Origin: Caldilineales bacterium
Lineage (GTDB): Bacteria > Chloroflexota > Anaerolineae > JAAEKA01
DNA length: 14,937 nt
Direction of reading: 5' to 3'
NCBI GenBank assembly: GCA_021463315.1
Contig: JAJTXO010000039.1
Coordinates: 1 to 14,937, forward strand
Shown here: positions 1 through 6,621 of the stretch, piece after piece
Layout of the letters: each line of letters opens with the position of its first letter
Numbering within the stretch: position 1 is the first letter of the stretch
The notes under the pieces: model-generated
Database searches by the model: none
What the model was told of the DNA's origin: nothing
What the model saw: the letters and a program-made list of their open reading frames with translations, nothing else
Position numbers and translations under genes: made by a program

Positions 1-72
1 GCGCAGGTTTGTTCAAAACGAACTCACAGTCCATAAGACTTCGGAAGTCTTCCCCCTCTATTGAGATGATAC
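1..72. mobile_element. MITE copy 1, right-hand 72 bp of a 112-bp element (left part outside window)
   Basis: These bases match positions 13141-13212 with only a few substitutions and no indels. That second copy is a complete 112-bp miniature inverted-repeat element, so about 40 bp of this copy lie left of the window. Visible parts are the internal 15-bp palindrome AGACTTCGGAAGTCT (36-50) and the right terminal repeat TTGAGATGATAC (61-72), the exact reverse complement of the left terminal repeat of the other copy. The left end and any target duplication cannot be seen. The element ends 15 bp before the rplJ Shine-Dalgarno, where the L10 leader is normally found. No transposase is encoded, so movement would need one supplied in trans. 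Confidence 0.85.
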
Positions 73-101
73 GATAATGCTGTGTCAAGGAGGTAAAACG
101 C

Positions 102-668
102 TTGGCAATCACAAGAGAGCAAAAGGAACAGTTCGTCGCGTCCTATCTCGAGCAGTTGAGCAAGAGCCCGGCTATCGTGTTGACTGACTACCGCGGCACC
201 ACCGTGCAGCAGATTCAGCGGCTGCGCGGCCAGATGCGCGAGCACAATGCCGGTGTGCAGGTAGTCAAGAACAGCTTGCTGGCTATTGCTCTGCAGAAGG
301 CTGGCCTGCCGGCGCCGGCGGACCAACTGGTCGGCCCGACAGCCGTGATCTATCTGCCCGAGGACGTGGCGTCCGCTGCCAAGGCGCTCTTCGATTCGAT
401 CAAGGACCTGGACAAGATCAAAGTCCGAGGAGCCATCCTCGACGGCCAGGTTCTCGACGCCGAAGGCGCGCGCAAGCTGCGCGATCTGCCCAGCAAGAGC
501 CAGGTTCTGGCCCAACTGCTGGGCACCATCCAGGGACCGGCCAGCGAGCTGGTGCGCACCCTGGAGGCGCCCGCCAGCGAGCTGTATCGCACGCTGCAAG
601 CGCCGTTGCGCGAGCTGGCGCTCACAATCCAGTCGTACGCCGACAAGGGCGCTCAGGCCAACGCCTGA
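102..668 (+). CDS. rplJ: 50S ribosomal protein L10
   Basis: L10 forms the base of the ribosomal stalk. It binds 23S rRNA through its N-terminal domain and carries L7/L12 dimers on its C-terminal helix. The 188-residue product has the family's N-terminal pattern: a Lys/Glu-rich first helix, then VLTDYRGTTVQQIQRLR near residues 26-42, then VVKNSLLAIAL near 54-64. A long helical C-terminal tail (about residues 135-180) repeats L-x-x-L-x-x-P/A units suited to binding several L7/L12 dimers. The start is TTG at 102, supported by AAGGAGGT at 87-94 with 7 nt spacing and by the canonical MAITREQKE opening. rplL follows 105 bp downstream on the same strand. L10 usually represses its own operon by binding the leader; here the leader region holds the end of a MITE. 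Confidence 0.97.
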   Translation: MAITREQKEQFVASYLEQLSKSPAIVLTDYRGTTVQQIQRLRGQMREHNAGVQVVKNSLLAIALQKAGLPAPADQLVGPTAVIYLPEDVASAAKALFDSIKDLDKIKVRGAILDGQVLDAEGARKLRDLPSKSQVLAQLLGTIQGPASELVRTLEAPASELYRTLQAPLRELALTIQSYADKGAQANA

Positions 669-684
669 TCGGCTTCTACCGCAT

Positions 685-724
685 GGCGCTTCGTGCGCCG
701 CCACATGCCATCCCCCGGGATGGC
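685..724 (+). promoter_or_regulatory. Two hairpins in the rplJ-rplL intergenic region
   Basis: Two stem-loops follow the rplJ stop. The first is GGCGC (685-689), loop TTCGT, GCGCC (695-699). The second is GCCATCCC (707-714), two bases, GGGATGGC (717-724), with perfect arms. Neither is followed by a T-run, so neither is a good intrinsic terminator. In many bacteria this spacer carries processing or attenuation structures that let L7/L12 be made in excess over L10. That role is inferred here and not shown by the sequence. Confidence 0.5.
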
Positions 725-773
725 GCAAAGCAACTTTCGCTAACTCTCAAAACCCAAATGGAGGTTTCGCACC

Positions 774-1163
774 GTGTCTGACAAGATCGCACAGGTAAAA
801 GAGCTCTTGAACTCGCTGACGCTGCTTGAGGCTGCTCAGCTCGCCAAGGAACTGCAGGATGAGTGGGGCGTCACCGCTGCTGCTCCCATGATGGCCATGG
901 CGGCCGCGCCCGCGGCTGGCCCCGCGGCGGCCGCTGAGCCGGTCGAGGAGCAGACTGAGTTCGACGTCGTCCTCAAGGGCATTGGCGACAACAAGATCAA
1001 CGTCATCAAGGAAGTCCGCAAGATCACCAACCTGGGCCTGAAAGAGGCCAAGGACCTGGTCGAGTCGGCTCCGACGACTGTGATCGCTGCTGTGTCCAAG
1101 GAAGCGGCGGCTGAGGCCAAGGCTGCCCTCGAGGCGGCCGGCGCGGCGGTCGAGGTCAAATAA
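774..1163 (+). CDS. rplL: 50S ribosomal protein L7/L12
   Basis: This is the stalk protein that recruits and activates translational GTPases such as EF-Tu and EF-G. The 129-residue product has all three family parts: an N-terminal dimerisation helix pair (about 1-35, SDKIAQVKELLNSLTLLEAA), an Ala/Pro-rich hinge (about 36-58), and the C-terminal globular domain (about 60-129) with the factor-binding segment KINVIKEVRKITNLGLKEAK and the following LVES. The start is GTG at 774, with GGAGG at 760-764 giving 9 nt spacing and the usual MSDKI opening. It is the second gene of the rplJ-rplL pair and is followed by a strong terminator, so the transcription unit ends here. Confidence 0.98.
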   Translation: MSDKIAQVKELLNSLTLLEAAQLAKELQDEWGVTAAAPMMAMAAAPAAGPAAAAEPVEEQTEFDVVLKGIGDNKINVIKEVRKITNLGLKEAKDLVESAPTTVIAAVSKEAAAEAKAALEAAGAAVEVK

Positions 1164-1193
1164 CCTCGTCCCTGCGGGTCGTCACGCCAACGA

Positions 1194-1230
1194 AACAAGC
1201 CCCTGCTGCAACAGCAGGGGCTTGTTGTTT
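1194..1230 (+). terminator. Rho-independent terminator of the rplJ-rplL operon
   Basis: There is a perfect 15-bp stem, AACAAGCCCCTGCTG (1194-1208) pairing with CAGCAGGGGCTTGTT (1212-1226), around a 3-nt loop CAA. The T-rich stretch GTTGTTTGT follows. It lies 30 bp after the rplL stop. pyk converges from the other side (its stop is at 1302); the opposite-strand tail is less T-rich, so read-through from pyk is less clearly stopped. A smaller hairpin CAGGCG-CAA-CGCCTG lies at 1233-1247. Confidence 0.92.
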
Positions 1231-1301
1231 GTCAGGCGCAACGCCTGGCGCGGCGGCCAGCGTTCACCGCGGCAGCCACGCGGCCGGCCCTGGCCGACAG
1301 G

Positions 1302-3044
1302 TCAGGCTCGACGATGTTCGAAGACCTTGCCCTGAGCCGTGTCCAGCAGAATCCAATCTCCATCCTGCAGGGCGTCGATGGTGTCCGCGCCTACCAAGGC
1401 CGGCAGGCCCTGTTCCACGGCCACCATGTAGCCGTGCGACTCGGCGCCTTCTTCGACCGTGATCAAGCCCGCCGCGCGCTGGAGCAGGTAGGTGAAGGTG
1501 CGGTCGGTTTGCTGGGTAACGACGATCTCATCGTGATGCACCGCGATATGATCTTCCAAAGGACCTTCCAGCCGGCGCACACGCCCTTGGACGGTCTGAT
1601 TGCCCAGCCCGTGGCCGCGCGCCAGCACCCTGGTCAGTCTGTAGACCTTGATCAGGTCGGTGCCGCCCACCACACGCCCTCCCCGGCCGGCGGTGATCAC
1701 CACCGTGTCACCCTCGCCCACCAGGCCGGCTGTTCTGGCTGTCTCGACAGCCTCATCGATCACGGTGTCGGTATCCGCCGCCCGCCGGCTGATCAAGGGA
1801 TGCACGCCCCAGAACAGCGCCAATTGGCGCTGCACGGCTGGGTTGGGGGTGATGGCTATGATGGGGCTGGAGGGGCGAAAGCGTGAGAGGATGCGCGCGG
1901 TGCTGCCGGTGATGGTGGGGGCAATGATGGCGCTGGCGTGCAGCATGACCGCGGTGTCGACAGCGGCGTGGCATACCGCTTCGCTGATGGGATGTTGCGC
2001 GCCGCCGAGCGGCCAGGGACCGAAACGCCCATGAGGCTCGATCTCGGCCGCGATGCGGACCATGGTTTCGACCGCTTCGATGGGATATTTGCCCACGGCC
2101 GTTTCGCCCGACAGCATGATCGCGTCGGCGCCATCCAGAATAGCGTTGGCCACGTCGCTGGCCTCGGCCCGCGTCGGCCGCGGGTTGCGAATCATCGAGT
2201 CCAACATCTGAGTGGCAGTGATCACCGGCTTGCCAGCCTGGTTGGAGAGTTGGATGATCCGCTTCTGCATCATCGGCACCCCCTCCGGCGAGACCTCGAT
2301 GCCCAGATCGCCGCGGGCTACCATGATGCCATCGGCCGCGTGGACGATCTCCTGAATGTTCTCCATGGCCTCTGGCTTCTCGATCTTGGCGATAATGGGG
2401 ACCAGCCGTCCAAACTCCGATTGCTGGCGGATCAGATCGCGCAGGTGCTCGACGTCCTCGGCGCGGCGCACGAAGGAGAGGGCGATCCAGTCAACGCGCT
2501 GTTTGAGGGCGAAGATCAGATCATCCTTGTCCTTCTCGGTGATCGACTCAATCGAAAGATGCGCCTTGGGCAGATTGATGCCCTTGTTGGAGGTCAACAC
2601 GCCGCCCGTGACCACGCGGCAGTGGACGTTGGCTTCGTCCTTGTCTTCCACCACCAGGTCCAGCAGCCCATCATCCAGCATGATCCGGTCGCCGATCGCC
2701 ACCGCCAGAGGCAGACGCTTGAACTGCACCGGAACCAGCGCGGCTGTGGCTGGCACATCGTCGATGGTCAAGCTGACATGAGCGCCGTTCTGCAACAACA
2801 CCCCCTCAGGCGGCATCTGCCCTACCCGCAGCTTGGGTCCTTGCAGGTCAGCCAGGATGGCCACGGCCTTGCCCTCGCTGTTGGCCACGGCGCGGATGTT
2901 CCTGATGTTTTCGGCGTGAAGCTCCTGCGCGCCGTGCGACATGTTGATGCGTGCGACATCCATGCCTGCCCTGATCAGGCGGACAAGCATCTCACGCGAT
3001 TGGCTGGCCGGTCCGATGGTGCAGACGACCTTGGTTCGTTGCAT
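1302..3044 (-). CDS. pyk: Pyruvate kinase with extra C-terminal PEP-utiliser-type domain
   Basis: Converts phosphoenolpyruvate and ADP to pyruvate and ATP, the last step of glycolysis; cytoplasmic. The 580-residue protein opens TKVVCTIGPAS and has ARINMSHG at residues 31-38. The B domain follows (about 70-160). The catalytic block IIAKIEKPEAMENI gives the active-site lysine K220 and metal ligand E222, with the second ligand D246 in ARGDLG. ITATQML (275-281) and LSGETAVGKYP (311-321) complete the barrel. After the usual C domain, about 100 extra residues (from about 476) resemble the PEP-utiliser swivelling domain, with ESHGYMVAVEQGLPALVG near the end, as in Bacillus-type kinases. The start ATG has GAGGAG 6 nt upstream. 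The ParB-like gene ends 19 bp upstream on the same strand, so the two are probably co-transcribed. Confidence 0.97.
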   Translation of the reverse strand: MQRTKVVCTIGPASQSREMLVRLIRAGMDVARINMSHGAQELHAENIRNIRAVANSEGKAVAILADLQGPKLRVGQMPPEGVLLQNGAHVSLTIDDVPATAALVPVQFKRLPLAVAIGDRIMLDDGLLDLVVEDKDEANVHCRVVTGGVLTSNKGINLPKAHLSIESITEKDKDDLIFALKQRVDWIALSFVRRAEDVEHLRDLIRQQSEFGRLVPIIAKIEKPEAMENIQEIVHAADGIMVARGDLGIEVSPEGVPMMQKRIIQLSNQAGKPVITATQMLDSMIRNPRPTRAEASDVANAILDGADAIMLSGETAVGKYPIEAVETMVRIAAEIEPHGRFGPWPLGGAQHPISEAVCHAAVDTAVMLHASAIIAPTITGSTARILSRFRPSSPIIAITPNPAVQRQLALFWGVHPLISRRAADTDTVIDEAVETARTAGLVGEGDTVVITAGRGGRVVGGTDLIKVYRLTRVLARGHGLGNQTVQGRVRRLEGPLEDHIAVHHDEIVVTQQTDRTFTYLLQRAAGLITVEEGAESHGYMVAVEQGLPALVGADTIDALQDGDWILLDTAQGKVFEHRRA

Positions 3045-3063
3045 GTTGGCTCCTCTTGCTGCT

Positions 3064-4053
3064 TTATTGAGGCGGCGTCTTGGCCGCTTGAATCGTCTGT
3101 TCCTGTCGGGTCAACTCCGCCGCTTCAGCCGTCAGATCGGCGGTCTTGGACTTGGCGCCGAAGGCGCGTTTGACTGATTGCGCCACGCGGCCTGCTGGCC
3201 CGTTGAGATCGTCCGTCAGGTCGGCCACCGTTGCCACCGGCGACGGCAGCTCGCCTCCTGCGCTGGCCAGGTCTTCTCGGTGCCGACACACCCACAGATA
3301 GAGATCAGCGGCCGTGCGTCCAGGGAAATGTTCCAGGATGGTGGAGGCCCAGATGGCCGCGGCCACCGGCAGATAGACGTGATCATACCAGCTTGCCACG
3401 GCCTCGTCCCAAGGAATCTCCCGTTGCTGCTCCAGGCCCAGATAGTAGCGATGCACCTCGATATGCTGAAGCAGCTCGTCATAGCTGCCGATCTCAGTTA
3501 CCTCGACATCCGGCTCCGGTCGCAGCTCCTCCAGATGAGTCCGCCGCAGGAAGTTGGCCTGCTCGGCCTTCAGCAGCAGGTCTTGCGGACGGGTCGAGAC
3601 ATCGATCGATACAGGCGTTTCGATGCGGGTCACGTAGGCCTCGATGTCGTGCAGGCCGTTGGCCCGGGCCACGGACACCCGATGGTTGCCATCCCGGACG
3701 AAGTAGGCATCGCCCACCTGGTAGACCTCGATGGGGGGCAGGCCAAGCGGGCTGTGCAGCGCCGCATCCACGGCGCTCCAGCGCGCCGCGCTGATCGCTT
3801 CTCTGGGCAGAAACTCGCGGGTGAAATCGCGATAGCGCCCCACGCTGCCGATGATTTTCTTCAACGGAATGGTCTCGGGCTCGCGCTTCTCGACCTGCTG
3901 CCAGGCCTGCAGGGCCACTTGCACCGAATCGAACGACAACAGCTCTGGCGCTCGGCCGCGCACCAAACTGAACAAATCGTCGAAGAACACCTTGCGCCGG
4001 GCGTTTTGGTAGCGCCGGCTGGCATCCTGTTGCGCCACTTGGTTGTTGCTCAT
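3064..4053 (-). CDS. ParB/sulfiredoxin-like-fold protein of unknown role
   Basis: A 329-residue soluble protein with no signal peptide or membrane segment. Residues about 60-142 look like a ParB-type domain: IPLKKIIGSVGR (62-73), then PPIEVYQVGDAYFVRDGNHRV with the hallmark DGNHR at 121-125 and VARANG following. The rest (about 150-290) is a family-specific helical part with HLEELRPEPDVE and a HRYYLGLEQQREIPWDEAV segment; the tail is charged and low in complexity. ParB-fold proteins include CTP switches, nucleases and kinases, so the activity cannot be read from the fold. It has no parA partner, which makes a chromosome-segregation role unlikely. It sits 19 bp upstream of pyk, suggesting one transcript. 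No good Shine-Dalgarno precedes the ATG, which fits a leaderless message. Confidence 0.75.
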   Translation of the reverse strand: MSNNQVAQQDASRRYQNARRKVFFDDLFSLVRGRAPELLSFDSVQVALQAWQQVEKREPETIPLKKIIGSVGRYRDFTREFLPREAISAARWSAVDAALHSPLGLPPIEVYQVGDAYFVRDGNHRVSVARANGLHDIEAYVTRIETPVSIDVSTRPQDLLLKAEQANFLRRTHLEELRPEPDVEVTEIGSYDELLQHIEVHRYYLGLEQQREIPWDEAVASWYDHVYLPVAAAIWASTILEHFPGRTAADLYLWVCRHREDLASAGGELPSPVATVADLTDDLNGPAGRVAQSVKRAFGAKSKTADLTAEAAELTRQEQTIQAAKTPPQ

Positions 4054-4060
4054 GGGGCCA

Positions 4061-4086
4061 AGTTTAGCACAGTTATCGCTGGCTGT

Positions 4087-4089
<3 letters not shown>
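4061..4089 (-). promoter_or_regulatory. Candidate promoter of the ParB-like/pyk operon, near-leaderless
   Basis: Reading the minus strand, TAGACA (4084-4089) is followed after exactly 17 bp by TAAACT (4061-4066), close to the sigma70 hexamers. The -10 ends only 7 bp before the ATG at 4053, so transcription would begin at or next to the start codon, matching the absence of a Shine-Dalgarno. The -35 overlaps the stop codon of the methyltransferase remnant. Called by eye; no transcript data. Confidence 0.5.
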
Positions 4090-4257
<168 letters not shown>

Positions 4258-4321
4258 TTTCCAGGCAGGCGGCCGCGCCGTACTGCGTCGGGGCCGGTCA
4301 TGTGCCGCCGGGAGCCTGCTC

Positions 4322-6031
4322 TCAACCGGCGCCGGATGCGCCGCCGCCGGATGCGCCGGCCGCACCGCCAGCGCCGGCTCCGCCGCTGCTGAACGATGCC
4401 TGGCTGGCGACCATGACCGCCACGAAGGCGGCAGACGAGTCGTCGGTCCGCAGGGCCTGGAACCAGGGGGGTGCGCTGAAGCCGCTCTGCTCCTGGTAGC
4501 GCTTGGCCCACGGCTCGCCCAGGCCGAAGCCAGCCGCATAGGGCAGGTAGCGCTCGAATCGTGCGGTGTCCAGCAGCGCTTCCTTGCCCTTGGCCACGTC
4601 CTTGAGATAGGCGGCGAAGCTCTTCCAGTCCGCCGCCGCCCGCTCGCCTTGCTCGGTCCACGTCGAAAAGGTCGCGGAGACGATCAGGCCCAGCAAGCCG
4701 GCGATGAACAGTCCCGCGCCCAAACCGGCCAGCACCGCGGCCATGGGCAGCACGCTCCACTGCCCGTTTTCGGCGGACACAGCGCTCCAGACCATGCCGA
4801 TGCCGAAGCCAACGCCGCCCAACAGCAGCGCCAGCACGCCGGCCGCCACCAGCCGGCCGCGCTGCGCCTGGCGTTGCGTATCCAGCAGGCCGGCCAGCGC
4901 CATCTCCTCGTCCAGCGGCTTGTTGAACTGTTTGTTTTGACCGGCCAGGCGCGTGCCGACCTTGGGTAGCGGCAGCTCATCCTCGATTCCATGCTTGGTT
5001 TGAAACAGCGCGTCCAGCAGGCCGTGTTCGTGCGGCCGCAGGGCGGCAGGCCCCGGCTGGCGGTGCAGCGTAAAGCTGCGGCCCCAGCGGCTGGCCTGCT
5101 CGTCGATGCTCAGCACGCCGCGCTGGGCCAGGTCGAAGAGGGTGGCCAGCGCCGGACTGCCGCTGCCCGCCAGCCTGGTGGCAATGGCCGGCGCCGCCTG
5201 GCTGGGCGGTTCAGTGCGGCGGATCGGCGCGACTGGCTGCGACGCCTGCGGCCGGCGAAAACGACGGGCAAACACGACCAGCCCGACGCTGGCCAACAGC
5301 AGGGTGAGCAAGGCCGCGCCCAGGCCGAGAAGCAAGGTCGGCTGGGTATGCTGGCTGCGCTCTTGCTGTGCGGCCTGCCAGACCGGCGGCGCGCTGAGCA
5401 GGCTGCCAGGCGCAAAGCGCGCCTCGACCACCAGCCCCTCGTCGGCGTCGATGTCCTGCACCTGGAGTGTCACCAGGCCGGCGCTGCCCTCCACCGCAGC
5501 CCGGCGATCCCATACGCTCGGCTCAGCCAGCAGGCTGGTCGATGATGGGTAGCTCAGCGTCACGGTCGAGGAGGCGATCTCGTAGTCGTGCTCCTCGGGG
5601 ATGGCGCGCCAGATCAGCGCATCGGCGTCGTCTAGCTGGCGGATGGCGCCTTGCACGCGGTAGGTCAGGCCGAAGCTATGGGTGGCGTCCGAGGTCGGCG
5701 GCAGATGCCACGTCACCTGCAGCGGATCGCCGGCCTGGATCTCCACCTGGCCCGGCCCGGTTCCTTGCGGCAGGACCTCCCCGTCCAGGGTGGCCTGCAG
5801 GCGGTCGATGCCGTCGATCTCGCTGAAGGCCAGGTCGCGGAAGACAAAGGTAAACGGCCCGCCCTCGAATCGAAAGTCCACCGTCTCGGTGACCAGAAGC
5901 GCGCCGTCGGGTTGCACGGCCAGATCGACGTCGAAGCGGTCGGCCGAATAGCGTTTGCCGTCGCCGCCGCACGCGCCAAGCAGCCCGGCGAGGACGCCGA
6001 GCACCAGAAGCAAGGCCAGGACTTTTCGCAT
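4322..6031 (-). CDS. DUF2207 membrane lipoprotein
   Basis: A predicted membrane protein of the DUF2207 family, 569 residues from the chosen start; function unknown. The N-terminus MRKVLALLLVLGVLAGLLGAC is a lipoprotein signal with lipobox L-G-A-C. The exported N-terminal domain follows (about 25-215: YSADRFDVDLAVQPDGALLVTE, FRDLAFSEIDGI, HSFGLTYRV). Then come a membrane span near residues 235-260 ending in RRFRR, a cytoplasmic linker, two more spans around VLALLLGGVGFGIGM and AAVLAGLGAGLFIAGL, and the family-typical FAAYLKDVAK...FERYLPYAAGFGLGEPW. The tail is Gly/Ala/Ser-rich, as in many members. The start ATG at 6031 is preferred over in-frame codons up to 6091 because it begins the signal peptide and has AAAGGTGAT upstream. 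A lipid anchor combined with the spans is odd; the signal could instead act as a first span. Confidence 0.85.
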   Translation of the reverse strand: MRKVLALLLVLGVLAGLLGACGGDGKRYSADRFDVDLAVQPDGALLVTETVDFRFEGGPFTFVFRDLAFSEIDGIDRLQATLDGEVLPQGTGPGQVEIQAGDPLQVTWHLPPTSDATHSFGLTYRVQGAIRQLDDADALIWRAIPEEHDYEIASSTVTLSYPSSTSLLAEPSVWDRRAAVEGSAGLVTLQVQDIDADEGLVVEARFAPGSLLSAPPVWQAAQQERSQHTQPTLLLGLGAALLTLLLASVGLVVFARRFRRPQASQPVAPIRRTEPPSQAAPAIATRLAGSGSPALATLFDLAQRGVLSIDEQASRWGRSFTLHRQPGPAALRPHEHGLLDALFQTKHGIEDELPLPKVGTRLAGQNKQFNKPLDEEMALAGLLDTQRQAQRGRLVAAGVLALLLGGVGFGIGMVWSAVSAENGQWSVLPMAAVLAGLGAGLFIAGLLGLIVSATFSTWTEQGERAAADWKSFAAYLKDVAKGKEALLDTARFERYLPYAAGFGLGEPWAKRYQEQSGFSAPPWFQALRTDDSSAAFVAVMVASQASFSSGGAGAGGAAGASGGGASGAG

Positions 6032-6132
6032 CACATCATCACCTTTCACAGCGCGATTTCTAGAGCGTCCGCGCCGAACGCCTGCACGCAACCCGGCGAG
6101 GACGCCTTGTGAAAACTATTCAGAAAATCGCT

Positions 6133-6159
6133 CACAGATCACACGGATTGCACGGATCG
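6133..6159. repeat. Imperfect 9-bp tandem repeat, three units
   Basis: CACAGATCA, CACGGATTG and CACGGATCG lie head to tail. Similar CACGGATT/CACAGATT arrays are, from general knowledge, a common intergenic dispersed repeat in several environmental phyla including Chloroflexota. No coding or regulatory role is evident. Confidence 0.55.
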
Positions 6160-6176
6160 GAAGACATTTCGTCGCA

Positions 6177-6258
6177 CACATCGACCTGCAGGCCGGCCTG
6201 GCGCAGCGCCTGGCTGATGCGCTCGGCGATCTCAGCCGTCGCTCCGTAGAGGTTTGGC
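6177..6258 (-). pseudogene. Flavodoxin-domain N-terminal fragment
   Basis: The minus strand reads NLYGATAEIAERISQALRQ followed by AGLQVDV. This is the FMN-phosphate loop and first helix of flavodoxin-like proteins (typically T-x-Y-G-S/A-T-x-x-I-A-E). The usual first beta strand before it and the rest of the domain after it are missing; the frame continues into unrelated sequence. The match is only about 26 residues, so it is either a decayed remnant or, less likely, chance. Limits are approximate. Confidence 0.5.
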
Positions 6259-6457
6259 CTGGCCAAGTGGCCAGTACGGCGGCGGGTCATCTGTGCTGAA
6301 GCAATGTGCGATTCATGGCGGCCACGTCTCCGGGAACCCAATCGGATCGGCCAGTACCCATAGTATACGCCTAACTCTCCAGTGACGTAATGACCCAGAT
6401 CATATCGGCGCATTCTTAACGAGCTGAAGGGGGGCAAGCTTTGCTCCGGCCAGCCCG

Positions 6458-6540
6458 CAGCGCAATACAACCAGAGATCGCCGTAGGCGCGACTCGCCAA
6501 AATTGGCGAGTCGACTAGCCAAAATTGGCCAGTCTGGCTA
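6458..6540. repeat. Dispersed repeat A with two abutting 22-bp palindromes
   Basis: From 6458 it is collinear with repeat C (12688 on), sharing an exact ACCAGAGATCGCCGTAGGCGC-type block except where C is broken, and then the palindrome. Palindrome 1 is at 6491-6512, with 10-bp arms GACTCGCCAA and TTGGCGAGTC around AA. Palindrome 2 directly abuts it at 6513-6534, with arms GACTAGCCAA and TTGGCCAGTC (one mismatch). The 6 bp TGGCTA follow. Only this copy has a doubled palindrome. Confidence 0.8.
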
Positions 6541-6570
6541 TTGACGTGGATGCCAAGGAGGTGATAGAGT
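6491..6570 (+). promoter_or_regulatory. Candidate promoter and operator of the M23 gene
   Basis: TTGACG (6541-6546) and TAGAGT (6565-6570) are separated by 18 bp. Two 22-bp palindromes sit just upstream, the nearer ending 6 bp before the -35. The same arrangement (palindrome, TGGCTA, TTGAC, 18 bp, TA-box) occurs before the beta-propeller lipoprotein gene at 10089-10146. Palindromes upstream of the -35 would fit an activator site better than a blocking repressor. The spacer also contains AAGGAGGTGAT (6555-6565), a perfect anti-16S match without a start codon behind it. Confidence 0.5.
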
Positions 6571-6621
6571 CATAGCAAGACCGGCGAGTCCGGTGAATCA
6601 TCAAACTTGGAAGGTTGCACC

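Larger units (their letters stand above)
6032..6606. other. Gene-poor stretch with decayed fragments and a promoter
   Basis: No convincing intact gene. From left to right it holds a 15-bp direct repeat of the start region of the DUF2207 gene (CCCGGCGAGGACGCC at 5984-5998 and again at 6092-6106), a 3 x 9 bp imperfect tandem repeat (6133-6159), a short flavodoxin-like fragment (6177-6258), about 200 bp in which nothing is recognisable (6260-6457), then repeat A with its promoter (6458-6570) and the leader of the M23 gene. A small hairpin ACCGG-CGAGT-CCGGT lies in that leader at 6580-6594. Confidence 0.7.

Noticed and set aside
36..60. MITE palindrome plus following bases as a terminator before rplJ
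   Set aside because: The stem is only 6 bp and is followed by a C-rich run, not by a T-run.
1314..1886. Long open frames on the strand opposite pyk
   Set aside because: They are antisense shadows of a GC-rich gene whose minus-strand product is an unmistakable pyruvate kinase.
6555..6565. AAGGAGGTGAT, a perfect match to the anti-Shine-Dalgarno complement
   Set aside because: No start codon lies at a usable distance and the frames behind it stop at once. It falls in the spacer of the candidate promoter, so it is taken as coincidence.
6607..6621. TTG at 6607 as start of the M23 protein
   Set aside because: It overlaps the GGAAGG that serves the ATG at 6622, and the signal peptide begins properly at that ATG.
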